64,000 nucleotides of DNA from Eriocheir sinensis. Taxonomy: Eukaryota > Arthropoda > Malacostraca > Decapoda > Varunidae. The number at the start of each line of letters is the position of its first letter. Within the stretch, counting starts at the first letter, position 1. This document shows, piece after piece, positions 23,773 through 34,859 of this stretch. The notes under the pieces were generated by a model. The model saw only the letters and a list, made by a program, of their open reading frames with translations, searched no databases and was not told the DNA's origin. The DNA is taken from assembly GCF_024679095.1 (NCBI RefSeq), contig NW_026111628.1, forward strand, positions 25,001-89,000. Direction: 5' to 3'. The position numbers and the translations under genes were made by a program.

Positions 23773-24794
23773 CATACCTGTCAAGTCTTACGTTTTTTGC
23801 GTAAGTCTTACGTAATTTCGGCGATTTTCAAGTTTTACGGCGTAAGTTGAAAATCTTACATTTTTTTCTCCGCTGGCAATGTTTTTTTTTTAACCCTCTC
23901 GCACACGATGACGCGTTTCGCATCATCAAAGGTAAAAGGTCCTGGCGCACGATGATGCGAAACACGTCATAGAAGTAAAAAAATTGATTAAAAATTAAGT
24001 TTTCAGTGGAAGTGCGTCAAATTTGGAGCGTCATTTGTCGGGATAAGTTTCTTAATGATAACATATGGCAACCTTTCTAAAGAGCGTAAATGAGGAGCAT
24101 GGAGCGATTTTTAGTTGTTAGGCTACTCTGATGGGAGAGGAAAAAATACAGTTTTGTTGGAGTAACTCAGGAACTAATAGGCGAATGAAGATTTTGAGGA
24201 TACCATAAGAATCCTCACTTTATTCCGCTTCGAAACATATAATCGGGTGAAAAAGTTGGCCCACAAAATTTAGAGATAGCAAGTGGGGAAGAGTTGGTAC
24301 TTAGGATTTATTGTCTACAATACTCTATACGGAGACTTGAAACGAGCTTCTATTGTTTATATATATTTTTTCCTCTATTTTTATTTGCGCATGTTCTAGT
24401 ACAAGTCTTTATGAAGCCATTGATACCAAATTTATTGGGGTACGACATATCTGTGATGGTAAAATACATACTGAAAGGTAAGAGTTTCGCGGCGGCAAAA
24501 AAAGGCTGGTCGGGCCTGAGAGATGCATGGTGAGTGGAAGAGAAACTTACTGGAAACTTACTGTGCGCGAGAGGGTTAACATGTTTGTTTTAAACAATTT
24601 TAAATATATCGTACGCGCCATATTTAAATCCATGTGAGCATGCTGAGTAACGGTTACTATTACGATTAGTGTGTGTGTGTGGGGGGGGTATCTCGTGCAC
24701 CCTGCTTGAGTCCGTCGGAAGTCTTTTCAACACAAACTTATGGTCTCTAACGCAAAATCTTATGGCAAGACACCACAGTAGCTTGACAGGTATG
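23773..24794. mobile_element. Non-autonomous DNA element with AGACTT target repeats
   Basis: The termini CATACCTGTCAAG and CTTGACAGGTATG are perfect inverse copies over 13 bp. They are flanked by AGACTT on each side (23767-23772 and 24795-24800). Superfamily not assigned: the ends resemble hAT-like termini, but only six flanking bases repeat. It carries a nested TTAA element and no transposase frame. Confidence 0.8.
23890..24579. mobile_element. TTAA-flanked piggyBac-type miniature element, family D
   Basis: TTAA, CCCTCTCGCACACGATGACG, about 650 bp, CTGTGCGCGAGAGGG, TTAA. The terminal inverted repeat is about 12 bp. Near the left end, GCGCACGATGATGCGAAACACG forms an internal inverse of GATGACGCGTTTCGCATCAT. 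Confidence 0.86.
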
Positions 24795-24824
24795 AGACTT
24801 AGTAACACAAAGGGCTGTAGCTGT

Positions 24825-24943
24825 CTAGGACACTGGGGAGAAAGAAACAGTGGAACACCTAATTGTAGAATGTAGCAACTACGAGAGGCAGAGAGGGGAG
24901 TTAGTACCAGAAGAAGTGATGGCCGTGATGAGCCGATGAAAAG
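24825..24943 (+). pseudogene. LINE reverse transcriptase C-terminal scrap
   Basis: The frame DTGEKETVEHLIVECSNYER resembles the terminal Cys/His segment of LINE ORF2 proteins (compare DETVQHVVLECKKYDRER at the end of the LINE at 31867). Only about 40 codons remain. Confidence 0.6.
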
Positions 24944-25299
24944 CGATACAGGTCAAAAGATGAAGGTTTGTTTTGGTTTGGAATGCCAAGTGGTATAAAT
25001 CTTCCTCCAAGGTATAAATACATAATGAACAAGTAAAGTCTGTGTTCATGATTTATTAATTGCTTTAGTGTATCAAGTGCCTAAAATTGAGAGTAAAGAA
25101 GTTTTCGTAGACCTCAAAACAACGAACAACAGGTCGTAGATTCAGGCTGCTTTGCAACCTAAGTTTTATAATTTCATTTATCATAACACTGCAACTCTGT
25201 CAAAGATTACTGAAGAAAATGTTCTTAATATTCATAACAATCTCACTCACCCTCTGGTTTATAGCCTTTGACTCTTTCCAGCAGGGTCTGTTTCTTGAC

Positions 25300-25302
<3 letters not shown>

Positions 25303-25339
<37 letters not shown>

Positions 25340-25361
25340 TAATAATAATAATAATAACTAC

Positions 25362-25457
<96 letters not shown>
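25303..25457. repeat. (TAA)n microsatellite
   Basis: About 155 bp of TAA with scattered GAT, CTA and CAA units. Confidence 0.97.
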
Positions 25458-25470
25458 CAAGCAGTCCTAC

Positions 25471-25613
25471 CTTAAGATGAAGCAGCTGTTGGGTGTGAGT
25501 GGCAAAGTCTGGGCAGGAGTGAAGCAGATGGTGTCTGGCTCCTGAGGTACAGCTGTGAGTGGCTGGAGCAGTGAGTGTGGCAGCCACCCTCCACAGCCTG
25601 GGTCACCACACAC
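25471..25613 (-). other. Exon-like block, unknown host gene
   Basis: Minus strand. Acceptor CATGGCCTGCAG and donor AAG|GTAGG bracket 143 nt. One frame is open throughout (VCGDPGCGGWLPHS ... PNSCFILR). Another (VVTQAVEGGCHTHCSSHSQL) is open until its last codon. Which frame is used is not clear. Family not recognised. Confidence 0.35.
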
Positions 25614-26499
25614 CTGCAGGCCATGACAGGGGTTACCAGGAGGCATATTCCCCAAGTCTGTACTCTTGAGCAGGGCAGGATAGGTGAGGTTAGGTTAGGG
25701 AAAGTTAGGCAAGGTTTGGTTGGAGTTACTTAAGGTAATTTTGGGAGGGGGGAATCACAATGAGAGTATTTTCCAGAACAGCCCGTGGTTAGCTGCCAAG
25801 TTACAGCCGAGCGTCTTCACTCAGGGACCACACACCCGCAGAGACTTCAGGAACATGCGACCAGGAGTGCTCAACTAGCAGGGGGCAAAACAGATGACCA
25901 TTCTCTTCCTCTCAATCTTTATTTGAATATTCTCCTTCCTTCCTTTCTCTCTCTCTGTCTCCATCTTTATTTGTATTTTCTACCTCCTCCTCCTCCTCAT
26001 CCTTTATTTATTTTCCTCTTGTTCCTAATCTTTTCTTTATATATATCTCTTTCCTTCCTTCTTTCCTTTCTCTCTCTGTCTCCATCTTGGTATTTGCACA
26101 TTCTCCTTCCTCTATTTTCCTTTCATTTCCAGTTTTTTCTTTATATTTCTTTCCTTCCCTTCTCTTCCTTTCTCTCTCTCACTCCATCCTTATCCATATT
26201 CTCCTTCCCTCCCTTCTCTAACTGACATTCCTTTTCCTTCTCTTCCTCTAAGTTCTGTCACTCTACACTTTCCCTGCTCTTAACATAGGCTGAAAAAAAG
26301 AAAGTTAACCCTTCCCTAAACTGCACCAGACACCTTAAGTTGACAGACATTCCAAACTGCATATCAAAAGTTCACTCGTTGGCAGCAGGGTAAAATAAAC
26401 TGATGTAGCCTTACCTTGCTACATCATCATCCTTCTCTCTCAGCCCATCATACCCTACCATGAGATCCATCCATCAGGCTGAAGCAGTCATGGAGGGCA
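25614..26499. other. No gene; pyrimidine-rich tract
   Basis: 25670-25740 is rich in GTTAGG-type words. 25905-26250 is TCC/CTTT-rich low-complexity sequence whose open frame is compositional. Confidence 0.55.
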
Positions 26500-26622
26500 T
26501 TACTTTGTCACCACCAACTTGTGGCACTGGCCAGCCAGCCAGCCAGCCAAGCAGTTCTGTGCAAGGCTGGACCCCATCATGACCAGGCAGTCTTGCAGGG
26601 CGGACTACTGGCTTGACGGGTC
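26500..26622 (-). other. Exon-like block, unknown host gene
   Basis: Minus strand. The acceptor CTCCCTTCCACAG is followed by a frame DPSSQ, one TAG, then SALQDCLVMMGSSLAQNCL and WLAGQCHKLVVTK ending in TAA. A (GGCT)n-like run lies inside. The in-frame TAG suggests a broken copy if this is coding. Family not recognised. Confidence 0.35.
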
Positions 26623-26707
26623 CTGTGGAAGGGAGGGTTTGGGGGTCACTCTTGCCTTGGAAAAATAAAGAATTAAATGTTCTTAGGTCAATATTGTTAT
26701 ACATAAT

Positions 26708-27010
26708 GATATCCCATTACAACTGTTTCCCAAGGCCACATAAAAGATTATCCAGGATTTCATAGGTGATTTTCCCTTTCAAGATGCAGAAGCCATGTCA
26801 AACTATAACCAGCATCACAAAACAGTCCGTGGAAAGCCAGCAACTTATACGAGAGAGTTTCAGCTTCTATTATGACTGTTTCCCAAGGCCACAGTGAAGA
26901 TTAACAGGGCTTTCATGGGTGATTTTCCAGTTCAAGGTGCAGAGGGCATGTTAAAACTATTACCAGCATCCCGAAACACCCCATGGACACCCCAACAAGT
27001 ACTAGAGAGG
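26708..27010. repeat. Dispersed ~150-bp repeat, two tandem copies, inverse of 16555-16840
   Basis: CTGTTTCCCAAGGCCACA occurs twice, about 160 bp apart, followed each time by a TTTCATRGGTGATTTTCC segment. This is the inverse of the family at 16555. Confidence 0.75.
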
Positions 27011-27148
27011 CTTTTCAAATAGGTGAACTGAGGTGCCCAGACATTTAGTACAGACCTTTGTCCCCTGTGATAAAATAATTTGTTGGGAGTAAAATTTAAC
27101 ATAAAAATTCAAAACCCTTGCAAATTAATAAATGAGTATATCAAATGT

Positions 27149-27309
<161 letters not shown>

Positions 27310-27549
27310 TTGTGTGAGGGGCAGTACACACACACAAACACACACACACACACACTTAGGAACTTATGTAAGCCCTGTTTCACTCAACCTCAGACACCCC
27401 CAAGCCTAGATATATCTTCCCCAAGCCCTGTTTCACTCCCCCAGCTCCTCTCTAAGCCCTATTTCATTGTACCTCAGATACCCCAAGCCCTGATTCACTC
27501 CCCAAAGCCCTCCCTGTTTCAGTCACTCTGGGTAGCGTCATCTACTCAC

Positions 27550-27670
27550 TTGGTGCCTCCGAGCAGGTGTTCATGGTGACGACAGCAGCACTCACACACT
27601 CAATGAAGAACACCTGTGAGTTCTGGTCCCCTGTTTCTGCTTGTCCATCTCCTGAGAGCCCTGCACCATC
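27550..27670 (-). other. Exon-like block, unknown host gene (best of the series)
   Basis: Minus strand. A pyrimidine-rich acceptor (TTACCCCTTCCAG) and a consensus donor (GTGAGT) bracket 121 nt. The phase-0 frame is open end to end: DGAGLSGDGQAETGDQNSQ, then VFFIECVSAAVVTMNTCSE. Third positions are mostly G or C while the flanks are AT-rich, which supports real coding. No family recognised. The exon leaves one extra base, so the following exon would start in phase 1. Confidence 0.5.
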
Positions 27671-27763
27671 CTGGAAGGGGTAAAGGGGGTGGTAACTGAC
27701 TGATAGTGAGAATTATTAGGGTATAAGTAATGGTGAAGGAGGACCAGATTCTTAAACATTTTG

Positions 27764-27766
<3 letters not shown>

Positions 27767-27818
<52 letters not shown>
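27767..27818. repeat. (AC)n microsatellite
   Basis: About 26 AC units. Confidence 0.96.
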
Positions 27819-27819
<1 letters not shown>

Positions 27820-27820
<1 letters not shown>

Positions 27821-28060
27821 GACAAGGCTTTCATAGGAGTTGTGATTATTTCCAAGGGTAGTTTCTTAGCCCGGTAGCAGCGACGGGCCAAATGTGTGGC
27901 TTTACCGTGTGTAGCAGCGATGGGCCAAATTTTTGCCATAATATAAACCCCCAAACTTAGATGATGCATAAACTGATCACAAATGCGTTGATAAATATTA
28001 TGAAATGGTTTGTGTGAGTGATGATTTTTTTTCTCATTTTTCTCGCTTAGAGTGGCATTT
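27820..28060 (-). repeat. 105-bp satellite scrap interrupted by a TTAA family B end
   Basis: 27820-27867 is one partial inverted 105-bp unit (GACAAGGCTTTCATAGGAGT). At 27868 it meets CCCGGTAGCAGCGACGGGCC, the terminus of TTAA family B. Through 28060 the sequence is the inverse of 14045-14200 (GATGATGCATAAACTGATCA against its inverse). The junction reads TTAG in place of TTAA. Confidence 0.75.
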
Positions 28061-28117
28061 AAGATCCACACAGCAGAGCTTTTTCCACTGGGCTATCAGA
28101 ATGGTGAGTCTGCATGT

Positions 28118-28287
28118 GTGTGTGTGTATTTACCTAGTTGTAATTTTACAGGCCTGGGCTTACGCTGGTGTGGTCCCGTCTCCGTACCTATAATTATCCA
28201 ACTTTTCCTTGAAGCTCTGCACACTATTTTTTCACTTAGTCTGTTCCAAACCTCTATATTTCTTTGTGTGTGTGTGTGTGTGTGTGT
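28118..28287 (-). mobile_element. LINE 3'-end fragment with (TG)n
   Basis: GTATTTACCTAGTTGTAATTT is the near-inverse of the 3' end of the LINE at 22104-23210 (ACAACTAGGTGAATAC), so this is the terminal part of a related LINE in minus orientation. A TG tract follows at 28263-28287. Confidence 0.7.
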
Positions 28288-28453
28288 TTCTATGCTAATT
28301 CATGTTCATCAGTAAGAGCATGGCACTTCAGCAATTATATCTTTTTTTAGGACAAATTTTGACTAATATTATCCTTTTTGGTAGTCTGAATTTTTGGCCT
28401 AAGGAAAAGAAAATAGCTGAACAGAGAATTGAAGCAAGCACTCCACCCCTTAC

Positions 28454-28554
28454 CATGGTCCCCCTCATCCAGTGTGCTGTACTCCTCGCCCTCGGCCTTG
28501 CCCAGCGCCCATGGACACCTCCTCATGGCCGCCAGGGTCCACAAAGTCCAGCAT
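28454..28554 (-). other. Exon-like block, unknown host gene, apparent frameshift
   Basis: Minus strand. The acceptor GGACTTTGCCACACAG is followed by MLDFVDPGGHEEVSMGA and, in a second frame, GKAEGEEYSTLDEGDH before the donor GTAAGG. Both halves have G/C-ending codons. The shift falls at a GGG run (GCTGGGCAAGG), consistent with one extra G or an assembly error. Family not recognised. Confidence 0.42.
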
Positions 28555-28663
28555 CTGTGTGGCAAAGTCCAATTAGTATATCTGTGGGAGATTTAGCACC
28601 GGAGAGTACATCACCTTACCCTAGTGTTGGGTTTGCTAAGTATTATAAGGATTCTTAACTAAC

Positions 28664-29215
28664 TCCAGCCATATATTTAAACTAACACAGCCATATATTT
28701 AAACTAACACAGCCATATATTTAAACTAACACAGCCATATATTTAAACTAACACAGCCATATATTTAAACTAACACAGCCATATATTTAAACTAACACAG
28801 CCATATATTTAAACTAACACAGCCATATATTTAAACTAACACAGCCATATATTTAAACTAACACAGCCATATATTTAAACTAACACAGCCATATATTTTA
28901 ACTAACCCAGCCATATATTTAAACTAACACAGCCATATATTTTCAACCCTAGTCATGTATGTATATTTTAACTAACCCAGCCATATATTTAAACTAACAC
29001 AGCCATATATTTAAACTAACACAGCCATATATTTAAACTAACACAGCCATATATTTTCAACCCTAGTCATGTATGTATATTTTAACTAACCCAGCCATAT
29101 ATTTAAACTAACACAGCCATATATTTAAACTAACACAGCCATATATTTTCAGCCCTAGTCATGTATGTATATTTTAACTAACCCAGCCATATATTCTTTT
29201 AAGCCTAGCCATATA
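28664..29215. repeat. 22-bp AT-rich tandem repeat
   Basis: The unit is CAGCCATATATTTAAACTAACA, about 20 copies, with an inserted variant block (AACCCTAGTCATGTATGTAT) that itself recurs three times in the right half. That is a higher-order pattern. Confidence 0.93.
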
Positions 29216-29461
29216 TATTATAACTAACTCCTGACCAGCGACTCCCCAGGTTCCCACACACACATTTGTGGCTATTTTTTCAGTTGTTTGGATCAGTCCA
29301 CTCTTTGCTATTAGTTTCCTGGAGCTTTGAAGGAGTCCTGGCCGTGTCAGCCGTGAGCCATTGAGGCCGTGACATCCAAACCAGTAACCGGACACACTGT
29401 TGGCGCCCCAAAGAACACGCCTTACTATATGCTACCATCTCGACACACCATTAAGCTAGTT

Positions 29462-29760
29462 GTCACACACAGCCTAAGTGTCTTGTGGCAGTAATGTTAG
29501 GTAAGGTTACTGTAGTGTGCGTTAGGTTAGTTGAGTTAATATTGTTCCTTCAGCCTCAGTGTCTTGTGGCAGTAATGTTAGGTAAGGTTACTGTAGTGTG
29601 CGTTAGGTTAGTTAATATTGTTCCTTCAGCCTAAGTGTCTTGTGGCAGTAATGTTAGGTAAGGTTACTGTAGTGTGCGTTAGGTTAGTTAATATTGTTCC
29701 TTCAGCCGCAGTGTCTTGTGGCAGTAATGTTAGGTAAGGTTACTGTAGGCCAGGTTAGGA
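29462..29760. repeat. 76-81-bp tandem repeat, four copies
   Basis: The unit contains GTGTCTTGTGGCAGTAATGT and GTTAGGTTAGTTAATATTG. The TTAGG words are part of the unit and do not form telomeric arrays. Confidence 0.9.
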
Positions 29761-30959
29761 GGTTATGTAACGTTCGGTTGGAGTATGTAGTTTAAATACG
29801 CTCCCCCACCCAAAACGCTCGATTGCATGGCCGTCTCTTCGACCTATGGGACAGATACGAGGATGGCGACCTGTGCACTGAAGCATTTCTAAGAGCTTGA
29901 GCAACAATAGTTGGGCTTGGACCTAACCCAACGTCCGCGGCTATGAATGATTCGTAACAGACTAGAAGAGGTGGCATGCAGGAGCGGCATATTTTTTAAC
30001 ACTTTCAGATTTTTTACCTGTGCACTGTTTATTATTACCAATATAGTATACATACCTCTTATGGAAGCTTTTAGTACGTATATATTCAATTCCCTTTTTG
30101 AGCCATTATATGGCCTTTAATTTTGTTTGTATTGATAATATTTGTCACTCAACATACGTATAATATCAAAGCAATAAAATGAAATAAATCTTTTCTCATT
30201 TTATGGGCAAATAAAAAATATATGAAACAAATGCAACCTACCACGACCCCTTTCTCTAACAAAGGACATCACTGTATACGGGTTAAAGGATGCAGGAGAT
30301 GTTTTTTGTTAACATTTTTAGAATTTTAATAGGTTTTCTTGATGAGTAGCAGAACCTCTCCTTTCAAGTGGCGAAACAACTAGCACACGAAATTACGGAG
30401 GTGCGAACACCCACAGGTGGCGAACCGGAAAGTGTCAAAACCTCTGCAACCCGAGTGTCCCTATCTTTTCTAATATATCCTTGTTGGGTGCAGTAAACCA
30501 CGTGAGTTAACACAGGTTCACCTCACAGCTGAACCAAACTATTTTTTTCTGAGGGTTTGGTGTGTCTTGAAACTGCCACAGTCACCTCTAACACTTGCCT
30601 GCTGCATCTTGACAGGCTTGGGATGACCACCATGCAGGCACCCCCAAGAAAGCTTACCACCGCTAGAGACCACAACATAAAAATTAAATAAATAAATAAA
30701 TGAATCTAATGCGGCCTCACCTACAGGGAGGTTTCCACCCTTGCCTCTCCTTAGGGTCAATATAATACAGGGGAATACACACAAAACTCCTCCCTGGCAT
30801 GGGGCACACCAGGGAGGAAAAGTATAGAATAACACCCAGAGAGCCAGCACCCCAGCATGTGTCCCGCTCTCCACACACACACACACCCCTGTCCCTGCTC
30901 CTGCCCCTGCGGTATCATCCCTGACTCTGCCCCTGCCCCTGCATGCTTGGCTCAACACA
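29761..30959. other. No recognised gene
   Basis: Mostly AT-rich to 30530. From 30540 to 30959 the sequence is C-rich. Short frames on both strands lack motifs. Confidence 0.45.
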
Positions 30960-31051
30960 AACACACGTCACCCCTGCCATCCCTCTGCCCACAGCCCCTG
31001 CCTTGACCCCTGCCAGAGTGTCCTCCCCTGAACGCCTGCCTCCTCACCTCA

Positions 31052-31099
<48 letters not shown>

Positions 31100-31200
31100 C
31101 CGCTGCCATCCCTCTGCCCACAGCCCCTGCCTTGACCCCTGCCAGAGTGTCCTCCCCTGAACGCCTGCCTCCTCACCTCAGGACACACACACACACACAC
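30960..31200. repeat. Two copies of a ~95-bp C-rich segment separated by (AC)n
   Basis: CACGTCACCCCTGCCATCCC to CTCCTCACCTCAGGACACAC occurs twice, each copy ending in an AC tract. The arrangement looks like an expanded duplication. Confidence 0.88.
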
Positions 31201-31866
31201 CCTTGGGTCGCCTCTCTGGCAGGCTTGTCACGACACCGCCACCCGAGGCTGTCAACCTTATTTTCCACAACTATCACCTCCTCCACGCCTTCATTAACAT
31301 AGGTAACCTTCAAGAGAGCAATCAAGACACTAGTAGCCGACGCAGCCAGCTTCATCCATCACAAATTATATTTTTTCATATTTTTCCATGTTTAACGCCT
31401 TATTTCACCGTCCAGACGATTCCTTAACCTTGAACAAGACGTCACCTCCTTTGCTTCCCTCCCTGGCACTGTAGATTAGGAAATAATAATAATGATAAAA
31501 TAACTATTCTTATCGCCATCACGCGCCCTGCCCGCCGCCACCCTGCCATGTTTTCTGCTATTTATCACTTGTCTCGCCTTGATTTACTCTCCTCGCCCGC
31601 CCTAATCCCTGATAACACGACTACCTACCTTGCTTCCATCCATGGCCGTCTGTGTCGTCCTGGATTACAAGAAAATTGGCCGACACGCGGAACGCCGTCC
31701 ACCTCGGATCAGCTGACCGGGAGGAAGGAGGAGGAGGAGGAGATCTTGATCTTGATCTTGATGTCACAGGTGGCTCGGGATTTCTCCCCAGCCAGGCCTT
31801 TATATCGGCAGCTCCTGTGAAAAGAAAACAAAACATGCGGGAAGTCAATGTTCTCGGGGCAAGATA
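31201..31866. other. GC-rich stretch, no supported gene
   Basis: Short frames occur on both strands (for example YVNEGVEEVIVVENKVDSLG on minus), and a (GGA)n/(GATCTT)n cluster lies at 31725-31765. None has a recognisable domain. The left end of the next LINE's 3' untranslated region probably lies near 31810-31866. Confidence 0.4.
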
Positions 31867-34471
31867 TCATTCCCTACATCTTTCACGCCACATGCCCTCC
31901 AAGAACTCTTTCACTGCCTCAATCACTCGTCCACTCGTCTCTCCACTGAGCCCCAGCAGCAGCACCATCCACTCCCTTCCAGTCCTCCCGTTTACATCAC
32001 GTCCCATCTCGCTCAAAAACACATGCATCATCTTCGTTCTCTCCCTGTCATACTTCTTGCATTCCAGCACTACATGCTGCACAGTCTCGTCCACACCCCT
32101 GTCACACATCTGGCACACTTTGCTGCGGGACTCAGACCATCTATAGTTCCCTGCATTCACATCCAGACACTGCGCTCTAGCACGGAAAAGAAGATCACCT
32201 CCCAGGCTTCCCTCATACCACACCTCACACTTTGGGGCCTCTTTCTCCCTATACCAGTCGAGAGTTTCCTTTCTTTCCATCTCATTCTTCCACTTGCTCA
32301 ATCCCTCATCTTTAACTGCCATATCTATCACATTCTTCCACTTTCTTACATCCCACTCAAACCCCTCTCCATTTCTGTTTGTTATTCTCCATTCAAACAC
32401 ATTCTGTCTATCTTCAAAGGGTCGGTACACCCACCTACTTAGCATAACATTCCTGTCTATCATTCCACATTTATTCGCCCATTTGCCATCTCTTATACTC
32501 CACAAGTATACTTTCCTTGCTAATCTTGCATCCTCCATTTGTTCCAGTCTCACTTTATATCTCAAGGTTGCCTTTACTAGTCTTTCCCTAAACGTGCTCC
32601 ATCCCATGTCCCCCCTAAGAGCCTCTACTGCTGCAAACCTTGGTGCATTCAGTGCCATTCTTGCTACCCTATTCTGCCCCACTTCCAATTTTTCTATCTC
32701 ACTGTCATTCCATGTCATCACATCCATTCCATACATAATGCTCGGGACAGCCACACTCTTCCATACCTCACGGATGACATCATACTTGCTCGCTCTCATC
32801 CTCGTTGCACTCCCTAAACGGCCTACCCACTGGTTTGCCATACTTATCTTTACATTCTTGGCCCTGCCGCATCCATTTACCTCCATCCACACCCCTAGAT
32901 ACTTGTATTCTTCCGTCTGTTCCAACTCATCCCCTTCCAGTCTCCAAGTTGTTTCTCTCTCATCCTCTGACCTATTCACTATCATTACTTTGCTCTTCTC
33001 ACTACTGAACCTAACCCCAAAATCCCTTCCATAACCCCCTACCACATCTAGGAGACTCTGTAGTTCTTCAGCAGACTCACTCATAACCACCACATCATCC
33101 GCATACAACAACACACATACTTTATCCTCTCCAATTCTCACTCCTGCATTCATTCTCCTCATTCTGACTGCTAATTCCTCTGTGAAAAGACTAAATAATG
33201 TTGGTGATAATATACAGCCTTGTCTCACTCCTCTTTCACTCTTCACCCAACCTGTCTCTAGATCACCTAGTCTATACTTTGCTCTTGTACCTACATACAT
33301 ACTTCTAATTATGTTAACAATCTTATCACTCAGCCCAACTTTTCAAGCACTCTGCATAACACATCTCTATTCACCCTGTCATAAGCTTTCTCTATATCTA
33401 GGAAGCCTAAGTACAGTTTCCTCCTCTCTCTTTTTCCTTTCAATCAGCTCATTTACAACAAACATATTATCTTCTGCTCGCCTGTCCACTTGGAATCCGT
33501 TCTGCTCCTCACCCAGCACCCTGGCACTCTCAATCCATTTACACAACCTTTCATTCAACACAGCACTAAAGATTTTTCCTATTGAGTTTACCAGAGATTG
33601 GCCTATAGTTCTTTAATTCCTGCTTACTCTTATGCCCGCCCTTGTGGATCAGAGTCACTCTACATTCATTCCATTTACTTGGCACTCTCTCTTCTTCCCA
33701 TACCTGGTTGAATAACTCAGTCATCCTCTCAATCACAGCCTCACCTCCATTTTTATACAACTCATACGGGATCTCATCTGGTCCTGCAGCCTTACCATTC
33801 TTCTGTCTTTTCACACATCTCTCAACCTCCTCCCTACTGATCCTTTCATTCAGCTCATTTGCATCTTTCCTCTCCATAGTCACACATCCTTCTCTCACAC
33901 CAAATACTTCCCCTACTCCTCCTATTTCTTCCCAAAATTCCCTAATTGACTCCCTCATTTTCTCCTTATCTGTAATTTTTTCACCATTCACCTTCAGACT
34001 TTCCACATTCTCACTGTCACTCATCCTCTCACCTCTCAGGAATCTATACCACTCACGACCTCCCTCAAGCCCTTTCTCTCTCAGGGTCTGAATCACACTT
34101 CTTTCACACTGAACCTTTGCACTCATGATCTTCCGCTTTGTCAGTCGTTGGTGTCTCACGTAGCTTTCCCATGCATTCTGGTATTCACCCTCAGCTTCTT
34201 CGCTTTCTTGCCTCCTTCTCATCATTCGTCTACACAGTCTATTTAGTCTCTTTCGTTCTTTCCTAGCTGTCCCAATATCATCGTTCCACCACGGTTTCCT
34301 TACACGCTTTCTACCATTCGTTCTCACATACCCTACATGTTGGACTGCAGCTCCTCTCACATTCTCTACGAGCCTTTCATTCAAAGCGTCCACATCATTC
34401 AAACTACCCGGCTCCCAATTTCTTTCACTGCAAGGCGGCCACATTTTCACCGTCATATGCCAAGTGTACAC
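31867..34471 (-). pseudogene. LINE ORF2 (reverse transcriptase with C-terminal Cys/His motif), frameshifted
   Basis: Minus strand. The upstream part has KPWWNDDIGTARKERKRLNR, GKAAGPDEIPYELYKNGGEA, WNECRVTLIHKGGHKS and NYRPIS. A frameshift follows near 33570 and another near 33420 (motif A region AYDRVNRDVL), then RGVRQGCILSPTLFSLFTEE and VCVLLYADDVVVMSES with the catalytic YADD box. The last 477 codons are open: EEYKYLGVWMEV, a long helical domain, then CQMCDRGVDETVQHVVLEC, a CCHC-like motif typical of several LINE C-termini. No endonuclease is visible, so the element is 5'-truncated. The GVRQGCILSP and YADD forms set it apart from the CR1 copies nearby; the clade is not assigned. Confidence 0.88.
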
Positions 34472-34859
34472 CTAAAAACTACCCCCTCAACCCCATTTAT
34501 AAAATTTACTTGTATTTCTCGTTATATTTGTTAATTGTTGATGGTTCGTTGTAACAGTTATGGGCCAGAAAATGGAAGATAGATGGTGGTGAGGATGAAG
34601 ACTTGGCACCTCTGCAAGGGAGCATGTGTATAATTGTTTTTTTCCTGGCATATCTGTTTGGTGTGTTTTCTTGTGTTTCAGCCTGTGGCTAACTCTACCA
34701 AGGTCAGGAGGAAAGAAAATCAGGGAAAAGAACAGAAAATATGACGAAGAGAGGAAAAGATGAAAAAAACATGAAAGAATCTTGCTTTCCAGCTTTCCCT
34801 CCCTCCCCAACTTTCCCTCCCTCCACCCCTTTCTTTTCCTCCCAATCCCTCCTCGTTCT

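Noticed and set aside
25905..26225. Leu/Ser/Pro-rich membrane-like protein
   Set aside because: Pyrimidine-rich low-complexity sequence; the hydrophobicity is compositional.
28664..29215. CRISPR array
   Set aside because: The repeats are directly adjacent 22-bp units without spacers, and the DNA is eukaryotic.
29462..29760. Telomeric (TTAGG)n repeat
   Set aside because: TTAGG words occur only as part of a 76-81-bp unit, not as a pentamer array.
31881..33616. Plus-strand ORFs opposite the LINE
   Set aside because: Low-complexity antisense shadows of the reverse-transcriptase frame.
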